Position numbers and translations under genes: made by a program
Origin: Norana najaformis
Taxonomy: Eukaryota; Annelida; Clitellata; Crassiclitellata; Hormogastridae
NCBI GenBank assembly: GCA_964023275.1
Contig: OZ029915.1
Span: forward strand, 16,250,712 to 16,314,711
Direction of reading: 5' to 3'
Length of the DNA stretch: 64,000 nt
In this document: piece by piece, positions 55,691 to 64,000 of the stretch
Layout of the letters: the number at the start of each line of letters is the position of its first letter
How positions within the stretch are numbered: the first letter of the stretch is position 1
Notes under the pieces: model-generated
What the model was told of the DNA's origin: nothing
What the model saw: the letters and a program-made list of their open reading frames with translations, nothing else
Databases searched by the model: none

Positions 55691-56657
55691 AAAGCTTTGG
55701 TAAAGAAGGGAGAAGCATATCTTTCTTAGGGTAAAGGGCATGAAAAGAAACATTCAGTAGAAAGGCTAGCAGTGTTGCTGATGCTGATAAATGCAAGCCA
55801 GAAAAACCATCCTCCTGTTGACAGGCTAATACCAGAAGGACCATGTTTTGAAGCTCATCTGCAGCAGTGCATAGTGCTGTAGCCTCTATGAGAACATACT
55901 TATTCTAAGTTGTAATTGTTCTTCCCTTCTTGTGTTTACCTAAATTGGATTATCAGCACAGGATTTCTGGTGCTGCTCAGCATGCCACCTAAATCACATG
56001 GCATGCCACAATATAGCACATAGGTTGCCAAGATCTGACATAAACTAAAGAAAGTCCGTGAGTATTCAGCACCCCTAGTCCATGTAGCACTGAAGATGGA
56101 GAATGACAATGAACCAAACAAAGCTCTCACAGCACATGGTTATGCTCACCAAGTTCACAGCTGAGTACACGCTTGATTTGAAATTCCATCAGAAAACCTC
56201 TTAAATGCACTCCTTGCCAGCAAAAATGATGTCAAAGCTCAATACAAACAGAAAGTTCATCCACAAAGGAATGAAGGTTGAACAGCAGGAAAAGTTTCCT
56301 GATGTAGGCTTTTGTAGACACAAGAGAGAAACCAAAAGATTTTAATACTGATGACAAGTTCAAAGTTCCTGGTTCAAGCTGTGCTTGTGAATGACAACAG
56401 AAGAATGAAGAATTCAGTTCCACTCATTAACCAGCATATTCTAGACGGATGGTACAGCACACCATATCCCAACATCCCTCACACCACCGGGTTCGTCAAG
56501 CATGCTGGAACATTTGTTCAATGCATGCCTAACATCTAGGAGCAGAACACTCAATGCCATTGTTACTGGCAGTTTAAACTCTACTTAAATGGATATTTGT
56601 CTGTTAATTGTTATTTCTGCCTCAGATGAAAAAACAACCATTATCTCTATAACATAC
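55691..56657. other. Intron stretch, nothing recognised
   Basis: About 970 bp without a recognisable element or frame. Confidence 0.5.
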
Positions 56658-56800
56658 CTGGACATAGAGTAGATTGAGCTGAACTGGATCTCTGACATCC
56701 ACATTCTGATCAGAGAAGAAGTACTTGCGACAAAACAGAAGCGTTTCTGATGGATCGATTCCCTGTTCCCTCAGTGTCTTGGAATGATCCAACCAGTTCA
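56658..56800 (-). CDS. TLN: Talin exon: F1/F2 junction
   Basis: Begins with two bases completing Leu, then 47 codons. NWLDHSKTLREQGIDPSETL and SDQNVDVRDPVQLNLLYVQ are close matches to one of the most conserved talin head stretches, at the F1/F2 boundary. The acceptor is TTGACAG and the donor GTATGT, phase 0. The intron separating it from the preceding exon is under 300 bp, the shortest in the visible gene. Confidence 0.96.
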
Positions 56801-57091
56801 CTGTCAACCACACAAGACAGAACTACAGACTGAAAAATGCTGAAACACCAGAACTGGTTAAATCAATGATTTTCTATAATAAACCTTGAATCAAAATTGA
56901 ATTTAGTAAATTGATAGGCTTTTTATATAAATAATCTCTAATCAAATAAATTTTTCATGGAATTTGACTCTGCAAATAAAAATTAATTTTTCAGTGATGA
57001 AGTACATATATACATATATGTCAAAGCATAAATTTTATTTATACTTCAGTATTTTTGTTTTAAAATCAAAAATTAACAGAAAAACACAGAC

Positions 57092-57244
57092 GGTCATCAT
57101 CTGTGTGAAGTTTCTTCCTCATCTCGTCCATTTTCTTGTAATCTCGTGTTTTATCCTTATCTGCACGTTTCAGTGTAAGAGTTTTTTCTTTTTCCTCTTC
57201 AGGCAGGTCCCGCACCAAAGAATACTCATCATGGTTTGCAATGC
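57092..57244 (-). CDS. TLN: Talin exon: F1 with its basic loop
   Basis: Encodes about 51 codons, roughly residues 120-170. IANHDEYSLVRDLPEEEKEK opens the exon and KKMDEMRKKLHTDDD closes it. Between them lies the charged, lysine/arginine-rich segment matching the unstructured F1 loop, which in vertebrate talin contacts acidic phospholipids. The acceptor is TTTTTTCAG and the donor GTCTGT. The exon ends with one base of a Leu codon completed by the next exon. Confidence 0.94.
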
Positions 57245-57539
57245 CTGAAAAAATACAAACTCAACTTCATATGGTTCAGATATCGAGGCTTAAAGGGCTA
57301 CAGATATACAGAAGAGTGAACTCAGAGTCTAGAGCCATTGTGCTGCTAAGATTAACTAAGATGACACAATATAATATTAAAATATTGGTCCTTTTAGCTA
57401 ACATGTCCAAGAAATTCAGCAAGCAGTCCATATTAGTGTTTGCACAAACTACTTTAAATGTCAAATTTTTAGCAGAGATTTTCAAAACATGGAGGATTAA
57501 TAACAGAAGGTGGCAAATGTGCAAAAGACATAAAATGTA
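57245..57539. other. Intron stretch, nothing recognised
   Basis: About 300 bp of AT-rich sequence before an RTE fragment. Confidence 0.5.
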
Positions 57540-58068
57540 GGATTGGTCTGGTGTCAGTGATGTTTGGCAGATAGAGTAAGATATGGAGGACGAGCCGCAT
57601 ATCAGCAAGAATAAAAAAACTGTATGAAACATTTGTCACTCCAATGCTGTTGAATGAATCTGAATGTTGGTGCATACGAAAGGAGGGTGAAAGGAGGATA
57701 CTGGTGGTGGAAATGAACTGGCTAAGAAGAATATTGGGAAGAACTAGATGAGACAGGATTTGCAAAGAGGTGATCTGGGAGGAGTTTGGACAGAGGGAGC
57801 CACTTGTAGACAAGATTAGGAAAAGAAGACTGACATGGTTTGGCATGTAACAAGGATGGATAACAAGAGATTACCAGCCAAAGCACTTTATGGCCACACG
57901 GAGGGAAAATGGAGTTGGGGAGGACAAACGAAGACATGGATGGAAAATGTGAAAGAAGATCTAAAAGCACAAGACATGGACATGAGAACTGCCGTTAACG
58001 CAATCAGAGACAGAACAAAATGGAGACATCTTGTTCAAACCCCATACTCGGCACACACCTGACAGAAC
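57540..58068 (+). pseudogene. RTE-type LINE 3' end
   Basis: Frames give KLYETFVTPMLLNESECW, the LYxxxVxPxLLYGSECW-like block, then RMDNKRLPAKALYGHTEGKW, GGQTKTWMENVKEDLKAQDM and AIRDRTKWRHLVQTP with a stop at about 58060. This is the C-terminal RT extension of an RTE-like element. 5'-truncated. Confidence 0.82.
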
Positions 58069-58084
58069 AAAGAAGAAGAAGAAT

Positions 58085-58425
58085 ATGCCATGCCGTCATT
58101 CTCAGCCAAAGCCGCTTCTACCCTGATGCAATGATGCATGCATTCAAATACAGTAGGGTTGGCTATGGTAATGCCACTTATGTAGACCTACTCTTTTTTC
58201 CATTAACCAACTTCAATCCATTTTAAACGCTCAAGATCGACTAACTGGCAGGATTCCAAACTTTAATCATGCGTCTACCTACATACAAGTGGGACAAACT
58301 GCACTGGTTGTCATGTGAAGATGCATTAAGGATAAGGTCCTTTTGCTGAGCCAAAACTGCCTGGCTGGCCGTGCTCCATCAAATCTTAGAAATGTATGTA
58401 TTTCAGTGTAAATAAGTAAGTAATG
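58085..58425 (+). pseudogene. CR1-like LINE RT fragment
   Basis: Plus-strand pieces read MHAFKYSRVGYGNATYVDLL, an equivalent of LIYSRVDYCNALLxGL, then LAGRIPNFNHASTY-like and DKLHWL, the thumb. Stops throughout. Confidence 0.68.
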
Positions 58426-58578
58426 CATTTATAACTGCCTGCCCAGTTCTGCTCTAGCTCATTTTAGAGATTATTTCAGTGTAAGAAGTAAGTAATGCAT
58501 TTGTTGACACATCATATGTCCATCAGCTGAGCGAGGCATCCATAGGTGTGGTTGAGTAACAGAGGTCAATCAACAAAG

Positions 58579-58930
58579 CAATCGTAATCGTAATTCCAAA
58601 ATTTCTACAGTGCCCAATGAAAGCCACGTCGCGGGGACCAGCTTATTCACAGGCACTCAGTCAAAACAAAATCGATAGGCAAAGATCCAAAAGTCAGAAG
58701 GAGAGCCAGCATGGCAGCTATGGGGGATGGTGTTTGGGGTTGGAGAGGAGAAAGAGATAAGATGAAGAAGGGGTGTCAGGATAGGATCTGTGAAAGAGGA
58801 CTGTTTTCAGCTTTGAAAGAAAGGCCGATGCAGAAATTGTAAGTGGTGGAGCATCGATGAGTTTGTATGATGGGTCAGAAAACTGTTGCAGTTCTGGGGG
58901 GAGTTTATTCCAGAGTGGTGGGGCAATAAG
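58579..58930 (-). mobile_element. CR1-like LINE family A, 3' end
   Basis: GTAATTCCAAAATTTCTACA, GCCACGTCGCGGGGACCAGC, TCAAAACAAAATCGATAGGC is the reverse complement of the family A tail. It extends into a decayed RT C-terminus ending with a Trp-Asn-rich NKLPP block near 58905. Confidence 0.82.
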
Positions 58931-59420
58931 TACACACAGATCTTAAACTGCACAAAAATATGTCTAGCAAGATGTATTGATGAGTAATGTCAACAGGTAG
59001 ACTGTTTCAGGTGACTAGAGATGAATTACTGAATCTGCAGTGGGATAATTCAGACTGACAGACTCTAATCTCAGGGACAGATAAACTGTTTTGTGTAAGT
59101 GATTGTGAAACTCTGAATGATTGTTAGCACTGTAAGGAAGATACCAGTTAAGCAGGTTGATTAGTTGAAAGAATCTTGCATGTCAGGAGAGCTATCTCAT
59201 GATTCTGGACTAAGCAGGCAGCCAGTGTAGACTGGCCAGTACAGACGTAACATGATCAAACCCGTGGGCTTCTGTCACCATTCAGGTCAATGAGTTCTGA
59301 ACACGTTGCAGTTGGGCAGTGTTAGACTTTGAAGTGTTGTGCAGCAGCGGACTGCAACAGTCGAGTTGAGTTTTGCTCCAACGACACAACAGGCGAATGG
59401 CTCCAAGAGTTCACCAGCAA
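58931..59420 (-). pseudogene. CR1-like LINE RT fragment
   Basis: The minus strand gives LDCCSPLLHNTSKSNTAQLQ, RVQNSLT, SVLASLHWLPA and an SLNYP-like tail, an RT palm-thumb segment with stops. Confidence 0.65.
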
Positions 59421-60578
59421 ATGTGATTGAACGTGATGCTGCTTTTAGAAGGAAATATGATGTTTTACAGACTATAGTGAAGTGATGGTAGAATGTTAGT
59501 TAAGAGTTGAGTGCCACCCCAAGACTCCTAATTGTTCCTGATAATAAGATGTCCCGACCCACATTGCTGACTGCTTCAAGGTCCTCGATTGATCTTAATT
59601 TATGAGGAAGTGTCATCCATGCCTTGCCACAGATCTCTCTGCTGCAGAGCAAAGGGTGGTCTGGTTGTTCCCGTCTGTACTTCGACAATGCAACATTGTT
59701 AGCTTCACTGTAGTCAGCTACTCCCTCATTCTAAAACAGGCTACCATGCAACCTGCAACATGAATGTCTAGTCCTTTCCCTGCCTCTATTTGTTGTGCAC
59801 TATGCTTAAAAGTTGTGCATGTGCACATGAGCAAGCAACTTTAAGGAAACATTGCTCACAGCTGAGTTTCCACACAATAATCACTGAATGCATTTTTGGG
59901 CACAAGGCAGTTAGAGCGTGAACAAAGGTTCAGAGTTTGGACATTTTGCAAGTCCAAGGGTCAATGCACAGGATGATGCATCAAGGAGTTCTACAGGGAT
60001 GCCAGATTGGTGCCATGTGTATCTGAGTCCTGGGGTCTTTAATGATCAGGTTTTGGGACATCGTCAGGAACTCTATTTTCACTGTGGTGCAAGGGTTGTT
60101 TCTGCGGTCTTCATCTGGGAAGCGATCATTGTCTGTTCATCACCATGAGGTTAGGGTTGTGCCCGCAAAATCCACTTCCAAGGAGCTATCACCATCATTG
60201 TGCCACAGTAGGCCTCATTATCATCCTGTTGTCGTTATGTTTCCCATTCATTGTATCTCACTCTCCCCATCCCTTGTCATATGTTTAGCTGAACTTTAAC
60301 TTTCTGACGTTTTCTAGTGATTAGACCTGTAATACTTGTGCCGTTTGAATGTATAACTTAGATCATTAATAACTTTGGCTAAGTTTGTTCCCATCATGTT
60401 ATAATTTTTAGCATTATCCTTACAACAACTTGATAGGTCCAATTAAGTAATAAGCAGATCCATAAGGCTGCAGTTACCAGGGAAAATTCACAACAGACAG
60501 TAAGAATCTGGGACACTGTCAGAATGCAACTCATCTAGCTCAACAACTGAACAACTTGTGAGCTGAAATTTAACCAAC
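59421..60578. other. Intron stretch, nothing recognised
   Basis: About 1.2 kb with scattered short open frames and no recognised family; the first 280 bp may be more of the adjacent LINE remnant. Confidence 0.45.
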
Positions 60579-60708
60579 CAATCTTGCTGCATATAGTGAT
60601 CATAATCTGAGAGACAGGATGACTGTCATCAACACTGACTGTCTTTACTGTCCCATCCAACATTCGGACTTTGAGCGTTCGGGCTTTCTTCTTGTACTCC
60701 AGAGTATC
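60579..60708 (-). CDS. TLN: Talin exon: end of F0 and start of F1
   Basis: Encodes 43 codons plus one base, roughly human talin-1 residues 77-120. It contains DTLEYKKKARTLKVRMLDG and VSVDDSHPVSQIMITIC, the start of the ubiquitin-like F1 fold. An AG acceptor follows a pyrimidine tract just above 60708, and the donor is GTTGGT below 60579. The final G pairs with GC of the next exon to give Gly. This is the most 5' exon visible; the F0 exons were not found between here and 62000, nor in the element at the right edge. Confidence 0.94.
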
Positions 60709-61599
60709 CTGAAGTCACAAAAACCAGCCACCTTGTTTATCTGTCACAGGTGTTTCAAATTATATCAATGTGCACACAAAACAAGCAACAGCACACAAGT
60801 TATCCAGAAATGTGAAATTTTATAGTGTTTTAGTGAAAGTAAGTAACCAGTACATTACACAGCCATTAAGAATACAGATAAAATGTATTGGCAAAATCAA
60901 TAACAATACTGCTTGTAAAGTATTGATACCAACACAATACTGTTTTTTTACAAAAGTAACGCCAATACCAATACTTTCATCAGTGAAAAATGCTTACTGC
61001 TTCAGTAATTTTTGCGAGTGTATGAATACCATCATTTCACTGCGTGTACTTCTTAAAGTCATGCAACTGACAGAGAAGTCAGTTCACTTGCCTCATGATA
61101 ACCTAATCAGAGACATACTGGCCTCTTTATTATTCAATGTTTAATGTCTGATGTTCAGCCCTAAGTAAACTAGTCTGGGATTTCCAAAACATAAAAATAT
61201 ATTTGAAGGAATCAAATTCAGTGAGCACTAAAGGGCAATGAGCTGAAAAGCATCAAACAGTAAATGACTCAATAAATTAAACCTAGAGAAAAGTACATGA
61301 ATTTGAATCATCACCTTTACGCATGTCCTATACAAGCCTTCAAAACGTTTTAGATATTGAAAGAGTCAGAGTAATCCCCATTTCTGTAGCGACAGTTACA
61401 CCTCGAATAACTATTGCTCACTTTACAATGATGGCAGACTGCCAGACTACCACTGGAGCCAAGCATTACTGAGGCCATCTGGTGATTAAACAGACCCAGG
61501 GATCAGCTCCTGCAAACACTTTTTTCCAACGTTCCTGCAACCACCCAAGGACCTTTGACTCCCAACCAAAGCCAGGACCAATTCTGCTGCTGGATAACA
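60709..61599. other. Intron upstream of the first visible talin exon, nothing recognised
   Basis: I looked for an exon encoding the F0 domain here (a KKGIWLEAG-like motif) and found none. Confidence 0.5.
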
Positions 61600-61728
61600 A
61601 AGGTAATCAAATGTGAACAACTTGCTCAAGGTGGTAACACAGTAACCATCTCACAGGAAGCTTGAACCAGCACATGCCACATTACAAGGTGAGCGCTCAA
61701 ACCTATTGGCTACAGTATCACCACCAAC
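61600..61728 (-). mobile_element. SINE with tRNA-derived head
   Basis: The minus strand has an A box TAGCCAATAGG (61702-61712) and a B box GGTTCAAGCTTCC (61657-61669) about 33 bp apart. Between them, GAGCGCTCACCTTGTAATG resembles a tRNA anticodon arm. Downstream, TGTGAGATGGTTACTGTGTT matches the SINE copies near 34.8 and 39.6 kb. The tRNA part cannot fold well, so it is a SINE head and not a tRNA gene. Confidence 0.75.
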
Positions 61729-62009
61729 TGACTACCATGTACATGTATATGTGTCATACGTGTTAAAGCTCTTGTTCACATGAATATAAAATAGTCTTCA
61801 TACACACAAACACACACATATAGTCTACATGATACTTGTGATTGTTTCATTATATCTGCTGTTGGTGTTTGCTGTCATCATTAAACTCTAGTTGGGAACC
61901 TGTTGGTTTGGCTTTGCATGTGTGCATCAGCATGCCAGTAGTGACTCGTCTAGTCATCTGAGCATCGTTTACTAACGGATGAATATTCCATTCTTAATGA
62001 CATTAATGA

Positions 62010-62412
62010 CTGTGGGCAGAGCTGTAACTGCTACACAGCGGGTCGCAGGTGGCGGATAGCGAAAAGCCATCAGTACTGATGGTTAGCTGCGAAATAAGCA
62101 GGCTTCTGCCTGACGAATAAGCAGTCCCGGACCAAACAGCGGTGGCACTCAACAGGGCCAGGGTGGGATGTGAAGTGACACGCACACCCCTAAAAATGCC
62201 CTGTAAAGCCTGAAGACGAGGCCATGTCGAGCGAATGGAGACCGCTTAAAGTCTTCGGTCAATAAGTACACCGGGCAGCAGCGGTGCGGAGGCGCGACTT
62301 TGGCGGAAGAATTCCACGTGGATCAACGGCAAAGATTTGCACAAAAGTATCTACTGAACTGCGGTCAGAAGAGGATTTGGGGCCCACTGACTATACAATC
62401 CCAGCGCGTACC
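62010..62412 (+). other. Probable 5' untranslated region of RTE-like LINE
   Basis: GC-richer than the intron, without an open frame, and directly upstream of an intact RTE endonuclease frame. The exact element start is not defined; it lies somewhere after about 61980. Confidence 0.55.
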
Positions 62413-64000
62413 ATGAAAAGACGACGTCAGTTTAATGTTATGGGTGGTGGTTTTGATCCCTCCAGGAAATTGACCACCCTATGTGCTACTGGAGGAGGGA
62501 AGAGCAAGGCTCTGAGCGACCTGGCAAGTGATGATGATGTCGGCCTAAACCCTGAGTCAGGAGGGCTGGCGTCGGACGATTGCCGGGGAAAACGGAGCCG
62601 AGTGAACCTACGTTACAACATGCGGGTGGCAACATGGAACGTGCAGACGCTGTTCCAGGCCGGGAAACTGGCAAATGTCACTGGAGAGATGAGAAGGTGT
62701 GGGGTGGCGATAATGGGCATCGCGGAGGCCAGATGGACAGGCAGGGGCTGTTTTACCAGCGAGTCGGATGAAGTGGTGGTGTACTCAGGTGGAGACACCC
62801 ATGATAAAGGAGTGGCCATCATTCTTTCTAAGGAGGTGAAGAGCGGACTGATGGAATACCGTACAATATCAAGCAGGATTGTATATGTCAGGATGAGAGC
62901 TTCACCGGTTAATATCTCCATATATCAAATATATGCACCGACAATGGCGACGGAAGAAAATATAAGAGAGAGCTTCTATCTACAGCTGGAGGAAGAAATG
63001 GGTAAGGCACCTAGGAAAGACATGATGGTAGTAATGGGTGATTACAATGCCAAGGTGGGAGATGAATTGACAGAGGAAGTAGGAGGAGGTTACGGACTGG
63101 GCGCTATGAATGACAATGGTGAAAGGGTTATAAACTTCTGCTTGGAGAACAAACTAGTCATCACAAACACTATGTTTAAGCACCACAAGCGTAGGAGATG
63201 CACTTGGAACTCGCCTGATGGACACACGAAGAACCAGATAGACTACATTATGATCTCAAAAAGATTCCGGAAATGCGTCACAAATTCCAGAGCCTATCCG
63301 GGAGCAGATTGTGGGTCGGATCACAACATGGTGGGAGCGGATCTGAGACTGAGATTCAGGAGACATGGAAGAGCAGAGCATAGAACTGTATATGACCTGG
63401 ACAAGCTCCAGGACAGTGCTGTCAATGAACAGTATACAGTAGAAGTGAGCAACAGATTTGCGGCACTACTGGAATGTGTGGAAGAGAAGACTCCGGATGT
63501 ACTGTGGGAAGACATCAAAAAAGAGACAAAGGCAACAGCAGATAGATGGCTGGGGAAAAAGAAGAAGAGTAAAAACAAACCCTGGATGACACTGGAAACT
63601 TTGAAACTGATTGAAGTAAGAAGAAATTTGAAATCAGAAAAGAATAGAACCAAAGAGGGCCAGAAAGCATACAAAGAGGCAAAAAGTGAAGTGCAGAGAT
63701 ACTGCAGGAGGGACAAAAAAGAGTGGATGGAACAACAATGCGGAGATATTGAAGACAACATGAAAAGAGGGAACACAAAGAGAGCTTACGAGGTGCTAAA
63801 AAAGCTCCGTCAAGATATGACGGCTAAGCAAAGGAACATCGAGGATGAAAAAGGAAGGTTGCTGTCGGATATGGAGAGCATAAAAAGAAGATGGAAACAA
63901 TACACAGAAGAGCTGTATAAGGATGAAAACCGGGAGGAAGGGGCGGAACATAGCGCATTGGGAGATGATGGATATAGGGCGACTCCAATGGTGATACTGA
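62413..64000 (+). CDS. RTE-like LINE ORF: AP endonuclease and linker, open to the window edge
   Basis: From ATG 62413 the frame stays open for 529 codons to the end of the window. After a roughly 70-residue N-terminal region the endonuclease reads MRVATWNVQTLFQAGKLANV, IMGIAEARWTG (catalytic Glu), ISIYQIYAPT, MMVVMGDYNAKVGDE (Asp and Asn), TWNSPDGHTKNQIDYIMIS and GSDHNMVGADLR (catalytic SDH). A lysine-rich linker with KNKPWMTLETLKLIEVRRN leads towards the RT. This endonuclease nicks the target in RTE/BovB elements. All catalytic positions I can check are intact, making this the best candidate for a live autonomous element here. An internal ATG at 62620 is an alternative start. Confidence 0.88.
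   Translation, partial: MKRRRQFNVMGGGFDPSRKLTTLCATGGGKSKALSDLASDDDVGLNPESGGLASDDCRGKRSRVNLRYNMRVATWNVQTLFQAGKLANVTGEMRRCGVAIMGIAEARWTGRGCFTSESDEVVVYSGGDTHDKGVAIILSKEVKSGLMEYRTISSRIVYVRMRASPVNISIYQIYAPTMATEENIRESFYLQLEEEMGKAPRKDMMVVMGDYNAKVGDELTEEVGGGYGLGAMNDNGERVINFCLENKLVITNTMFKHHKRRRCTWNSPDGHTKNQIDYIMISKRFRKCVTNSRAYPGADCGSDHNMVGADLRLRFRRHGRAEHRTVYDLDKLQDSAVNEQYTVEVSNRFAALLECVEEKTPDVLWEDIKKETKATADRWLGKKKKSKNKPWMTLETLKLIEVRRNLKSEKNRTKEGQKAYKEAKSEVQRYCRRDKKEWMEQQCGDIEDNMKRGNTKRAYEVLKKLRQDMTAKQRNIEDEKGRLLSDMESIKRRWKQYTEELYKDENREEGAEHSALGDDGYRATPMVIL

Larger units (their letters stand above)
5242..60708 (-). other. TLN: Talin gene, partial (gene-level entry: 11 exons of the FERM head)
   Basis: Talin is the cytoplasmic adaptor that binds integrin beta tails through its FERM head and links them to actin through its rod. 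Read on the minus strand, eleven exons join in phase into a continuous talin head, from the end of F0 through F1, F2 and F3 to the head-rod linker. GT/AG boundaries are visible at almost every exon and split codons rejoin to the expected residue. The F0 start and the rod are outside the window. Introns are about 3.3, 0.3, 7.0, 17.9, 2.4, 3.6, 5.5, 6.4, 0.9 and 6.9 kb. No frameshift or stop is seen in any exon, so the gene is probably functional. Identity rests on recognised motifs, not on a search. Confidence 0.95.

Noticed and set aside
61600..61728. A tRNA gene
   Set aside because: A and B boxes are present, but acceptor and T-arm pairing fail and the downstream part recurs with a SINE body at 39.5 and 34.7 kb.
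60709..62009. Talin F0 exons
   Set aside because: Scanned on the minus strand for conserved F0 motifs; none was found, so they must lie beyond 64000 or be unrecognisable.

Overview
This window is nuclear DNA from an intron-rich animal, most likely a marine invertebrate. Most of it is one partial gene on the minus strand. Eleven short exons between 60708 and about 5242 translate, in order and with matching splice phases, into the FERM head of talin, from the F0/F1 junction through F1, F2 and F3 to the linker before the rod. The F0 exons lie beyond the right edge and the rod exons beyond the left edge. Introns run from about 0.3 to 17.9 kb. The phylum is not resolved: the talin head is animal-type, and the C-terminal part of an embedded complexin looks more like fly than vertebrate complexin.

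The introns are packed with mobile elements. Non-LTR retrotransposons dominate: CR1/L2-like pieces of several families, RTE/BovB-like pieces, and one 3' fragment with a restriction-like endonuclease. Three copies belong to a SINE family, one with a clear tRNA-like head; two carry a tail like that of a resident CR1-like element. DNA transposons are two TTAA-flanked piggyBac-like elements, a pogo/Tigger-like element with a second partial copy, two hAT-type MITEs and a 789-bp hAT-type element. Two solo LTRs of about 1.2-1.3 kb lie in opposite orientation.

Layout: 1-5.2 kb, repeats, a MITE and a piggyBac-like element; 5.2-5.4 kb, last visible talin exon; 7.4-11.9 kb, CR1 and RTE pieces and a MITE; 12.3-13.4 kb, two exons and an 11-copy 30-bp minisatellite; 14.6-19.7 kb, CR1 pieces broken by two solo LTRs; 19.8-25.5 kb, two exons around CR1, a 1-kb repeat and the second piggyBac-like element; 25.5-31.7 kb, RTE, pogo remnant, exon, 2A-bearing CR1, exon; 31.7-49.5 kb, the largest intron, with the RLE element, an intact complexin-like frame on the plus strand, and nested CR1/RTE/pogo/hAT insertions; 49.5-57.2 kb, three exons and long CR1 copies; 57.5-60.7 kb, RTE and CR1 relics and the first visible exon; 62.0-64.0 kb, an open RTE endonuclease frame running off the edge.

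Only the talin exons, the complexin-like frame and possibly the right-edge RTE frame look functional. Many insertions can be dated relative to one another because flanking duplications or uninterrupted sister copies are present in the window.
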